A stretch of 64,000 bases of DNA, from NCBI GenBank assembly GCA_036898215.1, contig CM072555.1, forward strand, positions 3,365,523 to 3,429,522, in the 5' to 3' direction. Below the pieces are notes generated by a model, which had not been told where the DNA came from, did no database searches, and worked only from the letters and a program-made list of their open reading frames with translations. This document shows positions 23,372-36,041 of this stretch, piece after piece. Within the stretch, counting starts at the first letter, position 1; the number at the start of each line of letters is the position of its first letter. Source of the stretch: Platycarya strobilacea (lineage: Eukaryota > Streptophyta > Magnoliopsida > Fagales > Juglandaceae). The translations under genes and the position numbers were made by a program.

Positions 23372-23449
23372 CCCCAAGGAGTTGGCTCAAGTAGTAAGGG
23401 TCTTGGTCTTAAAATTCACTTTAAGGTTTAAAGTTCAATACCTCATGGG

Positions 23450-26400
23450 TAGGGGTGTGCGCCGACCCGACCCGACCCGACCCAACATCATATCTTCCGA
23501 CCCGACCCGATCACATAGTCTTCCGTTTAGCCGAATACCCGATAAGCCAAAACCCGACCCGAAAATATAATCGGGTATTCCGTTAAGCCCTTTTTTTTTT
23601 TTTAAAATTGGTCCTACTGTTTAATACTCTTTTGTCTAATTAATTTCCTCCCATGGATTATGAATTCAAGACCGACAAAGATGGAAAACTTCAAGGCTGG
23701 CTGAGACCGGTAGATATATATATGTATATATGCAGATACAATATTTCCTCCCATGATCAATGCATAATAGGGGCCGAGCACATTATTATATATTTGGACC
23801 GTCTTTTTCTTCTTTTTGTTTAGTAGTATTGCTGCAATCCATCACTTAGTGGTTTACACGTTGCCATGCACATTATAAACTATAAAGTAAAGACAAGAAA
23901 AGACTCATTGTCCATTGATCTCTTGATCTCTACAACAAAAAAGAAAAGAAAAAAGAATTACACAGTAGATCGACCTCCCACCAGTTGTACTTATAAAGTA
24001 CTCATTGTCCATTGATCTCTTGATTCAAGGCAGCTACAATTCAAGACATCACATTAACTAATGCCAGAGAGAGAGAGATAAAAAAACGTGTATGAAAGTC
24101 TTTGGTAAATTAATGTAACAAAATGCAGAAAGAAAAATCACAGGCCCACAACCCCCTGTATTTGAAACCAAAAATAAACCCAATGTCTTTAATCAGTTTA
24201 CATTCATTGAAAATAAACTTCTTCTTCTAAAAATGAATCAGTCATGAAGATTGAAGAGTGTCCAGTATATCCTCATCCCTATATAAATGAAACCTACACA
24301 AAATTCAAATAAATCCAACATTTTCAATTTTTATTCAAAACTTGAAATTTAAATTAATAAAATATAATAATATCAATTTTTATTGACATACTATTTTCAA
24401 ATACTTCAAGTCTTCAAGTAATCTTCAATCGATCTCATTCAAAATATTTTGCAAAGTTATCTCTACAAGAAACAAAAAGTTATGTTAAACATATAATTAA
24501 TTGAAAAATTTAAGATAACATATTATTCAAATATGGATCTTACCAGTTTCTAACTTGTAACTTTCAATATCTTCCATTACATCTTGAGAGTCATAATTAA
24601 CAGAGGGAGCCTTCAACCAATTTTGTGTGCAGATAAGAGCTTCAACTGTTGTTGGGGCCAATGAACTACGAAATGAATCTAAGACACGACCTCCAGCACT
24701 AAATGCAGACTCAGAAGCAACAGTAGATACGGGAATAGCTAACACATCTCGAGCTATTTTGGCAAGTATCGGAAATCTGGCTGAATTCATCTTCCACCAT
24801 AGTAGAATATTAAAGTCGGGTGTCATCCGTTCAACACTCTCCATAAAATACTTATCTAATTCTGTTTTGGACTCTTCCACACCTATTGATGATCTATGTT
24901 GAAAATACATATCTAATATATTTTCATCATCATCACAAGAAGTGTTACTTTGGGTTCCACCTCCGTCTACACTTGGCTGGCCCCTACTTGAACCTATACT
25001 GGATTTTGAATATTTCTTATACATCTGCTCAAGCATCCTCCGTAATCCATCAACAAGTTCAGATCCTCGCCCATGACCAATAACATTTGTAAAACAAAAT
25101 TCTAAAACGTCCAACTTGTTGCGCGGATCAAGCATAGCTGCAATGAACAACATTTTGTTCAATTGACTTAAATCCCCCCAATACTTGTCATATTTCAACA
25201 TCATCTTCTGTGACATGGATTTAAGCATATTGCTCTCACTCCTTGAAGATTTTTTCAAATGGTTATAGATTGCAAATATTTCTCTTATAAACAAATTTGA
25301 AGTTGCATAAACTGAGCCTGAAACCCGCAAAGTCATATCATAAAAAATCTTCAAAAATCGTACAAAAATCTCGATAGTTTTCCAATCCGGTGTAGAGGAC
25401 AACACACCTCACACCATTGGTGTTGTAGGATTTAATTTGCAAGAGGAGTTTAAATTTATACCAGTGGTGAGGGTTGTGTTCTTCACACCAGCTTGCAAGT
25501 AGGACTTTTCAGACAAGTCATCAAATAAAAACAGAAGATATAATATGCTGAACGAAACCAGCAGACTATTATCGAAGAATCTGATTCTATCAAAATAATG
25601 ATACATAGATACATTGCGTGATTAACAGAATTTTGAAAAAACTGCATCATTTACTCTGATTCTAATCGTTCCAAATTCCTTACCCAAGAAAAAAAAAGGT
25701 TACATACATAATTTTCTCCTCTTTCTGCTCCACAATATAATGCTTGCTTCTGCATAAATCTAGACCAGAATATACTTGGATGAATCTGGATCTTAACGTG
25801 GGTACCAAACGCAAAATGTCAAAAACAGAATACTGCAGAAGCTTCATTGATAGTCAAAAACAGAATGAGCTTTGTGCAGTAGTGGTGTATAGCTAGTTCT
25901 TGAATCAGAGGCCACAGTCTAGGTCTTTCAAGGGCTCTACCAACATATCCTCTTTTCATCCTCATGTTTGTTTGATTTCTTTGATAGTGGATGGTGACCA
26001 TCTTTCAGGCTTCTTGGCTAGAACTCGTAACGGGGAAGGATATTTTTAAATCTTTAGACAGCTCACAATGTGCAATATAAAGGGCACCCTCTCAAATTCA
26101 TCAACTAACGTTATACCCGTCTCCCTACCAATAGGCATTGCTAATTGTATTGAGAAGAGACAAGGGGATTTCTATGGAGCAGGAAAAAGAGGAAATTCCA
26201 CTCAGCTAGTAGTACTTGGGTAAATCCTACTCCACCTAAGGAGATAAAATTTAATGAATTAAATATCTAATTAGTGTACCCCAATGAAATATGGAAATTA
26301 TAGAAAATATGATAAGCCATTAGATCATAAACATGAAATTAGAGCTTCTGCCACCTGAGCTAGGTGCGGTTGGCATTCTGATTTCTAGTATTTATTTGAA

Positions 26401-27160
26401 ATGTGTTTTTTCTAAAAACACTCAGACTTGAAAGCAATCAAATATGCCGAGGTGGTGTTCCATTTAATTGGTAATCAAATAAGCAATCAAAAACACTCAG
26501 TCTTTTTTATTATTAACAATCTGTACAAGCTAATAACTAGGTGATTATGATAGTATACAAATCAAAGAGAGGACCTCAAATGACTAAAGAATCAGGGCAT
26601 CATGATTCATACAGTCAAGATAATGCAGAGAGAAGAGATACTGATAGATGGTTTACGCAAACCAAATGCCTAAAATCAGACTCCACCCATCATATACTGA
26701 TTCTGTAGCAAGAACCCATCAGAGTCCACCTATCGTGCACAACTATCAATTCTATGACTTCCCTGATTAAAGTTTCATAAAGCAGCAGTTCCTCCTTACC
26801 TTCTGTGACGGCGACAGGGAGCTGCGAGCCTGCGAGAGAGCGAGTGAGAGCTTGAGAGATGCGACAATGAGAAGCCGGCGAGAGAGATGAGAACAATCAG
26901 CGAAAGAGATGAGAAAGAGGGCAAATCGAAGATGGGCAATCGCAGGAGTCGAAGATGGGCAATCGCAGGAGTAACGGGTATGAGGTTGGGATTATCGGGT
27001 ATTTTAATCGTTTGGAAAACGGTAAGCGGTAACGGGTTTCGGTATATCGGAAGCAAGCGTTTCCGTTAACAAGCTTAACTGGTCGAAAATGTCGGGTCGG
27101 GTCGGGTCGAAATGACGGACTGTAACGGGTAACGGGTAACGGGTATTTTGTTCACCCCTA
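23450..27160 (-). mobile_element. hAT element, 3.7 kb, with perfect 8-bp target duplication
   Basis: Flanked by CTCATGGG on both sides (23442-23449 and 27161-27168). Termini are TAGGGGTG and CACCCCTA. Subterminal arrays differ at the two ends: CCGACC/GACCC repeats on the left (23461-23580) and GGGTCGG plus AACGGGT repeats on the right (27085-27150). The only coding relic is the C-terminal half of a hAT transposase on the minus strand (24527-25405). The 5' half, including any BED zinc finger, is not recognisable in 25410-27080, so this is a deletion derivative. Confidence 0.88.
24527..25405 (-). pseudogene. hAT transposase, C-terminal half
   Basis: An open frame of about 292 codons lacks an ATG and the N-terminal half; family members usually have 600-700 residues. 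The first part (DWKTIEIFVRFLKIFYDMTL, then LDPRNKLDVLEFCF) matches the RNase-H-like/DUF4413 region. Residues about 200-270 hold the hAT dimerisation domain: LLWWKMNSARFPILAKIARD, then the conserved STVASESAFSAGGRVLD and TVEALICTQNWL. The C-terminal portion is uninterrupted, so loss of the N-terminus is the main defect. Upstream sequence at 25406-25606 gives no homologous continuation. The DNA-binding part is absent, so it could not transpose by itself. Confidence 0.85.
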
Positions 27161-27321
27161 CTCATGGGTGTAAACAATCATTTGAGATCACACTCCCTAA
27201 TGAAAAACTAGCGAATTAATCAATTTCATGAAGGGAAACTTCCGAAAGTGCAGTGCACGGGATCGGGGTTTACTCTGTAAGGGTGGGTTCGAAGGGCCCT
27301 ACCTTGAAGAGGTTCCCCGAC

Positions 27322-27671
27322 AAAAAAAAATTGATAAAAAATAATAAATAGAAGAAAAGTATTTTAAAAATATCTTATATTCTCAATTGTCAAACCTAGC
27401 TTAAGCTACACCTTTTGCACCGCCGTCTCCACAATCCCAGCGCTAACGCATCAACGAGTTCGGTCCTGCCACAATTACAAACAAGGTTTTTTCCGGCAAC
27501 ACAAAATTGCCGAGAAAAGTGTTACTTTTGCCGCAATAGTAGCTTTCCAAAAATTTCAGGCACGTCGGGTGTTCGATGCTATAGAAAAACTATTTTCCAA
27601 CGAAAAACAATAGTTGTTGCAAATGGACTAATATTTTTGACAAATTTTTTGGCCACAAAAAGAGTCTTATG
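27322..27671. other. Unclassified repeat-like DNA
   Basis: After the SINE tail comes mixed sequence with motifs such as TTGCCGCAATAGTAG that recur near 28395, suggesting one larger transposon (CACTA-type?) that was later split by the insert at 27672. No coding sequence was recognised; the frame at 27415-27711 has no known domain. Confidence 0.35.
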
Positions 27672-28246
27672 CAAAGTTTTAAATTCCATTTCGGTTAAGG
27701 CACTGAAATAGAATATTTAGATATTGGTCTGTTCTATTGTACTATTTCAAGATTAATTATATATTATAATATATATATATATAAACTAACAACTAATATA
27801 ATAAAGACATATATATGTAAGCGTGTATCATGTACATGTGTACATATTAAAAGAATTAAAAATTTATAAAATAATTATAAGTTGAAAAAATATAAACTTG
27901 AATTGAAATACAAAAATAAATAAATAGATAAAATATTAGAAAATAATAATATTAAAAAAATACGTATTTAAAATTACAAAATTTATAAATATATTTTATA
28001 TTCTAGAATTAATTAAATACTATCTAAATTTAAAATTAAAAAAAAAATCATTCAAATACTAAAAATTTACAAAAACAATTTAAAGCGGAATAAGGATTGG
28101 AATGGCCGGAATTTGGACCGAAACGGTCGGAATTCGATTAGAACATGCCAGAATTCAGATCGAAACAGAACAATGAGGTATAGTGCACCGATTGAGACAT
28201 CAGAACGAAAGATTCTGGCCGGAACAGAATGGAATTCAAAACTATG
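27672..28246. mobile_element. Non-autonomous hAT-like element, 575 bp
   Basis: The left end CAAAGTTTTAAATTCCATTT and the reverse complement of the right end, CATAGTTTTGAATTCCATTC, are near-identical inverted repeats. Flanking octamers GTCTTATG (27664-27671) and ATCCTATG (28247-28254) agree at 6 of 8 positions, fitting an aged hAT duplication. The right subterminal part carries repeated GGAAT/CCGGAA motifs (28097-28230). The interior is AT-rich and non-coding. Confidence 0.6.
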
Positions 28247-31206
28247 ATCCTATGCACCACCAATAAAACTACCATATCGCTGGAAAAAACTATTTGTAGC
28301 GCATAGGTATCGCCATTAAAATCATTCTAATCGCCGCAAAAAATACTAACTGACAAATATTAACAAGTTATAGGATAATTTTCCCAACGATTTTGTTTTC
28401 ACCGCAATAGTAGTTCTACAACGTTAAATTTGTTCCCGCAAACTATCAAATAACACAAATTAAATGATCCTAGAGAGAATTACAGAAACAGGTTACTTGG
28501 TAACCCATATCAGACATGTATTTCCCACAACTTTTCACCTAAAATATTTTCTATAATCAGGAAACAAACAAACAATATTTATTCACCAACAAGACCCCTA
28601 TATTTTGAGTATATTTAATATTTTCTATAATGGCATCATGGAGTAAATGATGAGGGCTCTAATATAATCAAGAATAATGATCAAATCTTAGTAATAAATT
28701 CAGCATTAACATCGCCATTACTAAGTTGTAACCTTTCGTATTCCCAGCTTTACTTGTAGTTAACCATATGAGAAATTCTAGATTAAAACCTCATTCATTA
28801 CACATTTATTACACACCTATTTAAATATGTAAAATTATCTTTTTACCCTCTTTTAAAAATCCCACCCCTATTTTATACTAAGAATAATTTTATTTGCAGT
28901 CCATACATACAGTCCATTAATGAAACTCTGTGTTTCACTAGGGCTTAAGAGATTTTGCATTTCACAGATCTCGTCCCATATGCATTTCAACCATCGTCCC
29001 CACCTCGCTCCCAAACCCCCCAAATCCCTAACTCAGATTTTCTGGTGCATCTTGCCAAATCCGTGCATCGATGTCATTGGACATGCAGAGGGTTAAAGAA
29101 GAGAAATATTGGAGAGGAAGAGAGGATCATCGAGGCACGGAAGCTCAGCTACAGCTCAGACTTCCACTGCACAACCAAGACTTTCACTTTGAGTACTTCA
29201 TCTTCATGAGAGGTGCCGAAATCAAAATTCTAGGATGTCAACGAATCTTCTAGAATAGTTTTCTCTGTAATTCTGGATGTCTATTTGTGTAAATTGTATG
29301 AAGGAATTCTTTTGGTTGTAACAAACTCTAGCCTAGGTCCAATGGTACTGGCGTATACAATATGCTCGATGTAACGCCCAACCAGCGTAGTTCTGTTCAA
29401 GATATGAATTTTTTTACTGGATTGTTTGAAGAAGGCATAGGTAATCAATTAATTATATGCATGTGCTTCAAACCCGTGAAAAAATGGAACAGAAATTGAC
29501 TCGAAATGTTTATTTTTCCAAATCCATTTCTCTATTTCTTATGCTACGAGGCAAATGGTTCAAGTAATTGTGATAAAGTTGGGATGATAATATCCACCGT
29601 TGACAATAAAGCTGTGATGATAAAATCCTCCATTTCTCTATTTCTGGGGCACAAACAAACTAATAGAATAGAAATGATAAAATTCAAGAATCTAAATTAA
29701 ACTTCATTGCGCATACCATTGACAATAAAGCAAGCTGGGATCTTTTGATGTCTAGTGCAAAAAATATAAAACTGAGATGGGGTCTTAAGCACGTAGGAGC
29801 AGAAGATTGATTTGGGGGTATTTTGATTTGGGTGTATTTTGATTTATGGGTGTTTTGGTCAAGTCATTGATACAATAAGGATATTTTTTGTCTATTCTTA
29901 GATTGGACTATAAAGGAGTCCAAAAAATTGGACTGTACCCAGCACTACTCGCTCTGCACTAAACTCTGGAAGCCAAACACCCTAGTCAAAAAGCTAGGTC
30001 TCCATTCACAGACCACAATTCTGCATACGAAAGACATTTTCTAACACAAAATAGTATGTACACTAGCTGAAGAATTTCTCAGTGAAAACGGGCTCAACTT
30101 TTTCAATTCAACATTTAGCTATATATTCATACATTGCAATGATAAAACGGGATTCCAAAATTAAACCCTAAAAAAGAACCGTACAAAATTATTTAAATTG
30201 ATATATGAAACTTTAGAATTTACCGTATCTATAGCACGAAAACCTGAAAATTGGTGAGCATTTGGTTCTGCATTCATGGAATGGGCTCAAAATGGTTTTG
30301 TCTTCGTCCCACTACTAAGTTGGATTTTGGGGGAAAGGAAATTATAAACCAAAAATCTAGGTGTTGGTGACGTTTGGAGGGAAATAACTAGTCGAAAGGA
30401 CACACAAGAACTATGAGCAAATATAGAGACGCGGGAAGAAGAAAAATAAGACTGGACAAGGCTCTATTTGCTACGCACCATTTTTAATTAAATTCGTGCT
30501 TTTTCGTGCTTAAACAAGGGCTTTCCAGTATCACCGCTCTAACCATATTTGTTCTCTTTCAAAAAACCAAAACAATAACAAAGAAAAAGAAAAAAAGAAC
30601 ATCTAAAAATCCTAATATAAAAGGAGAAAAACCTGAAACTGTTAAACTCTCAGAAGCAAAGTAAGATCCACCAAAAATAAAGATTGCAGATTTTACCTCT
30701 GAGATCTCTACAGTACCTGAACTTTTGCCTTTAGCCTCAAATAATCCTAGTGTATGTTGTCTGGTTTTAATGCTGGTGAGCTTAGTCAATCTGCAATGGC
30801 CCACCAATGGTTTGTGAATTATAATGCTAAAGATCCATGGTTCAAGGAACGGCGCAAACATACAGATCAAGAGTTGAAGTCAATGGGAAAAAACAGAATT
30901 TGCAATCAGTTATTCTACTGTCTAACTTCACGGAGTCACAGTAAAAAAACAAAAACCAAAAAACCCAAACACTTCTGCATGTCAGGACAACCTATGAAGT
31001 TATGCCTATATTTCTAGGATGGATTGGTTGATATGGAACATTTTCTGGGATTTCTCTAGTTCTAGTTCACAAGAAGCTGAATAAGATGACAAACAGTTCT
31101 TATCATACAATCTAAGAAATTAAAAAGGGATGATGGAGATACTTTAAAGGGATTTATTTAAACATCACACATCTGATCTAAAATATTTTTGAAAGTCATA
31201 TGGTTA

Positions 31207-31259
31207 ATCCAAACAATGAAACAAGGAAATCAAATCCAAACAATGAAACAAGGAAACCA
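31207..31259. repeat. Tandem duplication, 27-bp unit, two copies
   Basis: ATCCAAACAATGAAACAAGG starts at 31207 and again at 31234, giving two adjacent copies. It probably arose by replication slippage. Confidence 0.8.
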
Positions 31260-32459
31260 ACTGCCCTGCCAAGATGAGAACACCGGTATTTTTCCATTTA
31301 AAAACTTACGGCCATCTACTTACTAGCATTTTTCCAATTAGATCAATTCACACAATTACAAGCAATCCCATTAACCCAACCTCCTATGCACAGAAAGAAT
31401 CTTCTAGGCAGCAGCATAACCACTCAACACATTTACAACACGTCTGCAGCCAATTACATCATGTCTACGATTGGTTTTTCTGCATCTGAATAATATGTAT
31501 TCTGGTTTATCCATATAAGATCTAAGTGTTAAAATTTTCGAGCAATGTTGAAATGATCATCTATACAGGAGAACCTGAGACTTACATGATATTATCTACT
31601 GTGAATGCAAGAATGGGGAAACTTGGATTCGCATCTTGAGAATTTGTACCCTGTTTATTTAGAAGAACTTCCCCTGCTGTTGAATGTTCAGTGGATTTCC
31701 CAGAATTTTGAAAGAAGAGAATCACAAAAGCTCCATGATAGGCAAAAAACAAAAAAGAAAAAAAAACATCAAGAAATTTCAGTCCAAATTCCTTCATGGT
31801 AAATTAAATGAGCATATATAGAAAACCCCACACTCTCAACAAAGATTTTAGGGAAAAATTCCTTCATGCTAGATCTTCCACCTACTTTTAGCAAAAGCAA
31901 AGACCCATACCTACCTTAAAAAGCAGAAAAAAAATTAAAGAGCAACTCTTCATTTCCTCCCTTCTCCCTAATTTAAACAAAGAGGAGCCTTGTTGGCCAT
32001 CAAGTTCAGATTACTCATCTACCCAAAAATCAAAGTACAAGTTTGCTGAGAAGAAGAGAAAAGAAAGTCCAAGTTGCTCAAAGAAAAACAAACCAAAACT
32101 CCCCATGATTCACATGTAATCATGCTCAAAGTTCAAACTCTTTATAACCATCCTTAAACCACCAAAATTCAGGAAAGGACCCAAAACATTCCTTCAACAT
32201 ATATAAGGCAATATTCTGACATAAAAATTCTGCAAAAAACAAGCAGGCCTATCATCTCCATCATTTTCTTTATGAGGCAACTGAAGATAGCAGAAATCTA
32301 TCCAGACATAGGAATGCTGGGAACCAAAAACTTTGAATATGTTAAGACAGGGTATTGAGCCTGCAGCAAAATAGAAGATTAGGAATGAGAAAAGGTGGAG
32401 ATTCGCAAAATTTTAATAAATCGTCCTCAAATTAACGAAACAGAGTACATCAATACCTT

Positions 32460-32690
32460 TTGGGGAATTCGAGAAATGTAGCAAATCACGAATGCGCACG
32501 GGAAGCACACGAGTTGCAGCGGCTACCGCTCGTGGCAGTTCTCGGCGGAGGGACACGAGTTGCGTGGGTTTACTGCGATTTCGCGAGGGACAATGGGTTG
32601 TTCACTTGTTTGGTTCTCGGGAGTTTTTCGCTGACTGGGGGGGAAAACTCGAAGGGAGATCCAAGGGGGGAGGAAAATATTAATTCGCGC
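32460..32690 (-). other. GC-rich exon-like segment just inside a CACTA-type terminus
   Basis: The region is markedly GC-rich within AT-rich DNA. On the minus strand it ends CCCCAAAAG followed by GTATTGATG, a possible splice donor at 32458-32457, and reads like a 5' leader. The overlapping frames on both strands have no known domain. It could be a captured gene promoter and first exon, or the element's own leader. Confidence 0.3.
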
Positions 32691-32932
32691 GTTCATTAAA
32701 ATAATTTTGAATTTTGCGGCGATTAAATTTCGTCGTAACAAGTAAATAATATATTGAGGCAAAAGAAATCGCTGCGATAAATCATCAATTCACTACAATA
32801 AGAGCCACAGAATAATTTAATTGAAAAGTCTGCCGCGAAATTTGAATCGTCGTGAATAATTGTTATTTGCGGCATTTTTTTGCAGTACTGAAGCATAAAT
32901 CACCGGGAAATAGAGTTTTTCGTTGTAGTGTG

Positions 32933-33571
32933 TAAGCTGCAATGTGTCATCATGCGGGAGCAGTACTCAGAGCGCTGTACAGCCACTGGCGAAGTGGCTT
33001 CCACTACCTTTTTAAAAGGAGATAACTCATAGGAGCCATTCAATGGATCCCTTTGAATTGACCATAAGTCATTCTCGTTATAGATCTCTTTGAATATTAT
33101 GACTCACGGTTATAGATCCTATGCAGTTCACGAACTACCTCGCCTACCTCATGATCATTGATTAAACCATTACAAAACCTCTCCAATAACTGCTATTCAT
33201 AATTTCTTATTGTGGAACTCTTAAAGTGATCCTTACTTCTTTGTGTTCCCTTCGACTAGGAACTTCGTTGCCAACAGGTCTCACTTTCAAAAGGATGATG
33301 ACTTCGTGTTCCTGCCGACCAGGATGCGGAATTATAGAGATAAAGATTTGAAAGAAACGACCAGGAATAGATTAAGGAAAGATCGATTGAGACTTAATCA
33401 TACCTGAGGGGTTGCCTTCTCTGACCTTCTTTGTCTGGGCAGTTAGCTATGAAAACCAGCAAATAAGAGCTAGGACTAATGCCATGGTGTATGTCTTTGG
33501 AAAACACTTTGCTAGATTGAACTTTAGGATAAGTATCTGGTAGGTCATCAATGGTCTCAATAGGTGTACGT
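32933..33571. other. Unclassified sequence between two CACTA-type termini
   Basis: Moderate GC content with no long reading frame, splice-bounded exon or terminal repeat that I recognise. It may be an older repeat into which both neighbours inserted. Confidence 0.4.
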
Positions 33572-33954
33572 CACTACAACAAATTTTGTGTTTTTCCATG
33601 AGTTCTTTTTACATAATAAAATATCGTGGCAAATAGTATTTTATTGACACTAAAAATTTGCGTGAGAACAAAACATGTTTTTTACCATGAGATCATATTA
33701 GTGAAAATAATATAGTGATAAAAGAAATTTTTACCATAAGGAAATGTACTTTTTGCTACTACTTTGTGTTAATGGTAAAAAAAAATTCACAATAACACTT
33801 GGTCTTCATGGGTTAAAACTTTTAACGTCACCAAAATTTTTTTTGCCATGAAATTAACATCATCGCATAAAATATGTCCGTTCATAAGATTTTTCTTCAT
33901 GGGTAATCAATTATTTGTCATGAGATTAATTATCTTTTGCCACGAAATTAAATG

Positions 33955-34500
33955 GCCTCAAAAGAGAAACATTTAAATTTTAAAACCCACCCCCCATCCT
34001 GGTCATACCCCTCACCCCCCTCTCTCTCTCTTCCCCCATTGTCGTTCTGCTTATCTCACTCGATCTCTACTCTTCACGCCCCCACGCAGTTGCCATTGCA
34101 CGCTGCCATTAACCCACAATCACCGTCCACCTCCACCATTGCCGGCCAACCCAACCAAGTCCCTCTCTTGTGGCTTCTTTCTCTCCCGCAGATCTCCCTC
34201 CCTTTTCACCATTGAAGTCATTTCTCTCTCGGGTTCCCAATGCCACCGCGTCCTCAGCCGTTGCACCACCTCCAACTACCGGCGTAGCAACCCCTAAAGG
34301 TCTCCAATGCCACCACAAATTCTCCCTCCCTCTCACCGTTGATCTTCTTTCCCCCTCACGGATCTCGCTTAACTGCCCCATACAAGCCCTGCGCTGCCTT
34401 CCTCCACGGCGCCGCACCACCGCAAGTTAGCCCGCCACACAGCCGCAACGCCACCCCCTTGCTCCATCGCCTCCCCTTGAATGTCGTAAGCCAACCCAGA
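33955..34500. other. GC/CT-rich segment inside the CACTA-type element
   Basis: Rich in CTCCCTC and CCACC strings, with long open frames on both strands (33952-34215 and 34170-34430 plus; 34109-34420 minus) that arise from composition. It may be a captured 5' leader of a host gene. The predicted proteins are low-complexity Pro/Ser-rich and no domain is visible. Confidence 0.4.
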
Positions 34501-36041
34501 ATAGAGTAACCCTTGGGTTTGTGACTAAAAAATACTTTTTTATATAGGTAATAAGATATTTTATTCCATGTGAATGAAAAATACATTTTAGTGCTATAAT
34601 TTGTTTGTGATCTTGTAGTTAGTCAAGCATGACAGTGATTTCTTCGTTTAATTTTCTAACTGCTGCTATATGAATGGTTTGAAAATTGCAAACTAACACT
34701 CTAGTTTTGCATTTACAGAGTAATAAGGCTTATAGGAATTTCAATTTTTTTGATTGGTACATGATTGGATGTTTGACTCTGTATCTTCTTTCTATTGTTT
34801 CGTGTGACCAACATTATGGTATGAATACTTGTTACTTCTTTTTGTAGTCTATTGCATTGAAATATGAAAAAAATAATGGATTTTTTTGGGTGCTTCAATA
34901 AGGTTTAAGAATTTTGGATTTCTAAAGCTAATATCTTAACTTTATTGGATGTGGTTTAGATGTCTAATGGCAGAAAACTGTTAGGTGAGCTGTGTGTGTT
35001 AGGCTAACATTTCAGGGGCACCCAAATCACAAAGGTGCATGCCATTTTGCTCCTATGTCATATCTATGTTCTTGCTAGTTGGGGAAATTCAAGTTCTTTT
35101 TAGTACTGGAAGGAAGTTGGAATTCTTTTTTCTGTATGGATTATCATCCTTGGACTGGAGATTGCTAAGGTTTTTTAACTGCTAAGGTTTATTATCCATT
35201 GGTATTTTTTTAACTGCTTAAGGATTTTGTATTGCCAAAGGATTACCATGGCATATGTCATAGCATAACTTTGTCTTTAATCAATGTATTTTGTTTGCAA
35301 ACAGAATGCTATGATGACAAGATCCATCTTTCATCCTTGCTACACTACTATTGGCTTTACTTTAAATAGTGGTCAGTTCGTTTTTGTGAGTTAGGACTTT
35401 TTAGCAATGATAATCTATTGGCTCATATTTTTTTATTATGTTTAATTTCACTGTAGTTATTTTCCAAGATAGAGAAATATATATTTCTTTATTTAATGCT
35501 GCAGCTAGTGGGAAGGATTTGAAAGGTATTTACTCTACTCTAGTCCCATTGGCATTTTTTCATACATGTTTTGGGAATTGATTGAATCTTTCCTCAATTT
35601 GTGAAACCAACTTAAAATGTTGGATATTGAATAAATTGTAAGGATAGTTTTGAATGTCTAATTGGGAATATGCATAATTGAAAATGTATATCTTGTAGAC
35701 ATTTCTGTTTGGGTCATGTGCATGTGGAATGAGATGTCTTCATGATCACAATTTTAGCTTAAGGATAGCAAGCAATAATGCTCCATCTCAACTTAAATAT
35801 TTCTATTTGGATCTTGCTTCTGAGACATTTCTTTACAGTTTGTTCTTTTTTAGCATCAGTTAAGAATTAGTTTAATCTACATTGTGTTGAGTTATAACAA
35901 CCCATTTGGATTTGTTTGAAGTTTCTTATTTTGTCCTTGGATTTCTCTAAATGTATAAAAGCAAATGATAGTCTCAAGTCCTATGATTGTGAAGGAATTA
36001 TTGATTAAAGTTCTTTGGTCTCCTTTCTTTGTACTTGTAGA

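Larger units (their letters stand above)
23372..27321 (+). repeat. tRNA-derived SINE split by an hAT insertion
   Basis: The left piece (23372-23449) starts CCCCAAGGAGTTGGCTCAAG and has a pol III A-box-like TGGCTCAAGTAGTAAGGG and a B-box-like AGTTCAATACC. The right piece (about 27169-27321) continues with TGTAAACAATC and later GGTTCGAAGGGCCCTACC and ends GTTCCCCGAC before an A-rich tail. Joined without the hAT element these read as one standard plant SINE. Flanking AAAAATTAGATAAAAA on the left and AAATTGATAAAAAATAATA on the right look like its own target duplication. As a SINE it would be mobilised by a LINE enzyme. It is now inactive. Confidence 0.75.
28247..32932. other. Long non-coding tract, possibly a decayed CACTA-type element
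   Basis: It resumes after the hAT insert with CACCACCAATAAAAC and ends TTTTTCGTTGTAGTG, the inverse of CACTACAACGAAAAA, which is a CACTA-type terminus. Near both ends are motifs of the type CGCCGCAAA and TTTGCGGC (28333, 32716, 32864), possible subterminal repeats. The 4.7-kb interior has no transposase that I can recognise. A GC-rich exon-like block lies at 32460-32690, and a 27-bp direct duplication at 31207-31259. The left terminus is degenerate, so unity of the tract is a hypothesis. A smaller unit 32795-32932 with CACTACAA/TTGTAGTG ends could be a separate MITE. Confidence 0.35.

Noticed and set aside
23372..23449. Possible tRNA gene, from A-box and B-box-like motifs
   Set aside because: No cloverleaf or anticodon arm can be drawn. 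The continuation after the hAT insert and the A-rich tail show it is a SINE head.
24627..25083. Plus-strand frames in the hAT element
   Set aside because: They are antisense shadows of the transposase frame.
30559..31017. Possible gene on either strand (frames 30559-30870 and 30754-31017)
   Set aside because: No recognisable domain, no consistent splice pattern, and both strands are open over the same stretch.
32942..33570. Possible coding remnant of a retroelement
   Set aside because: Translations in the frames I tried gave scattered stops and no family motif, so it is left as unclassified.
33952..34430. Overlapping Pro/Ser-rich frames in the CACTA-type element
   Set aside because: Long frames occur on both strands because of CT-rich composition. 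No domain and no start context.
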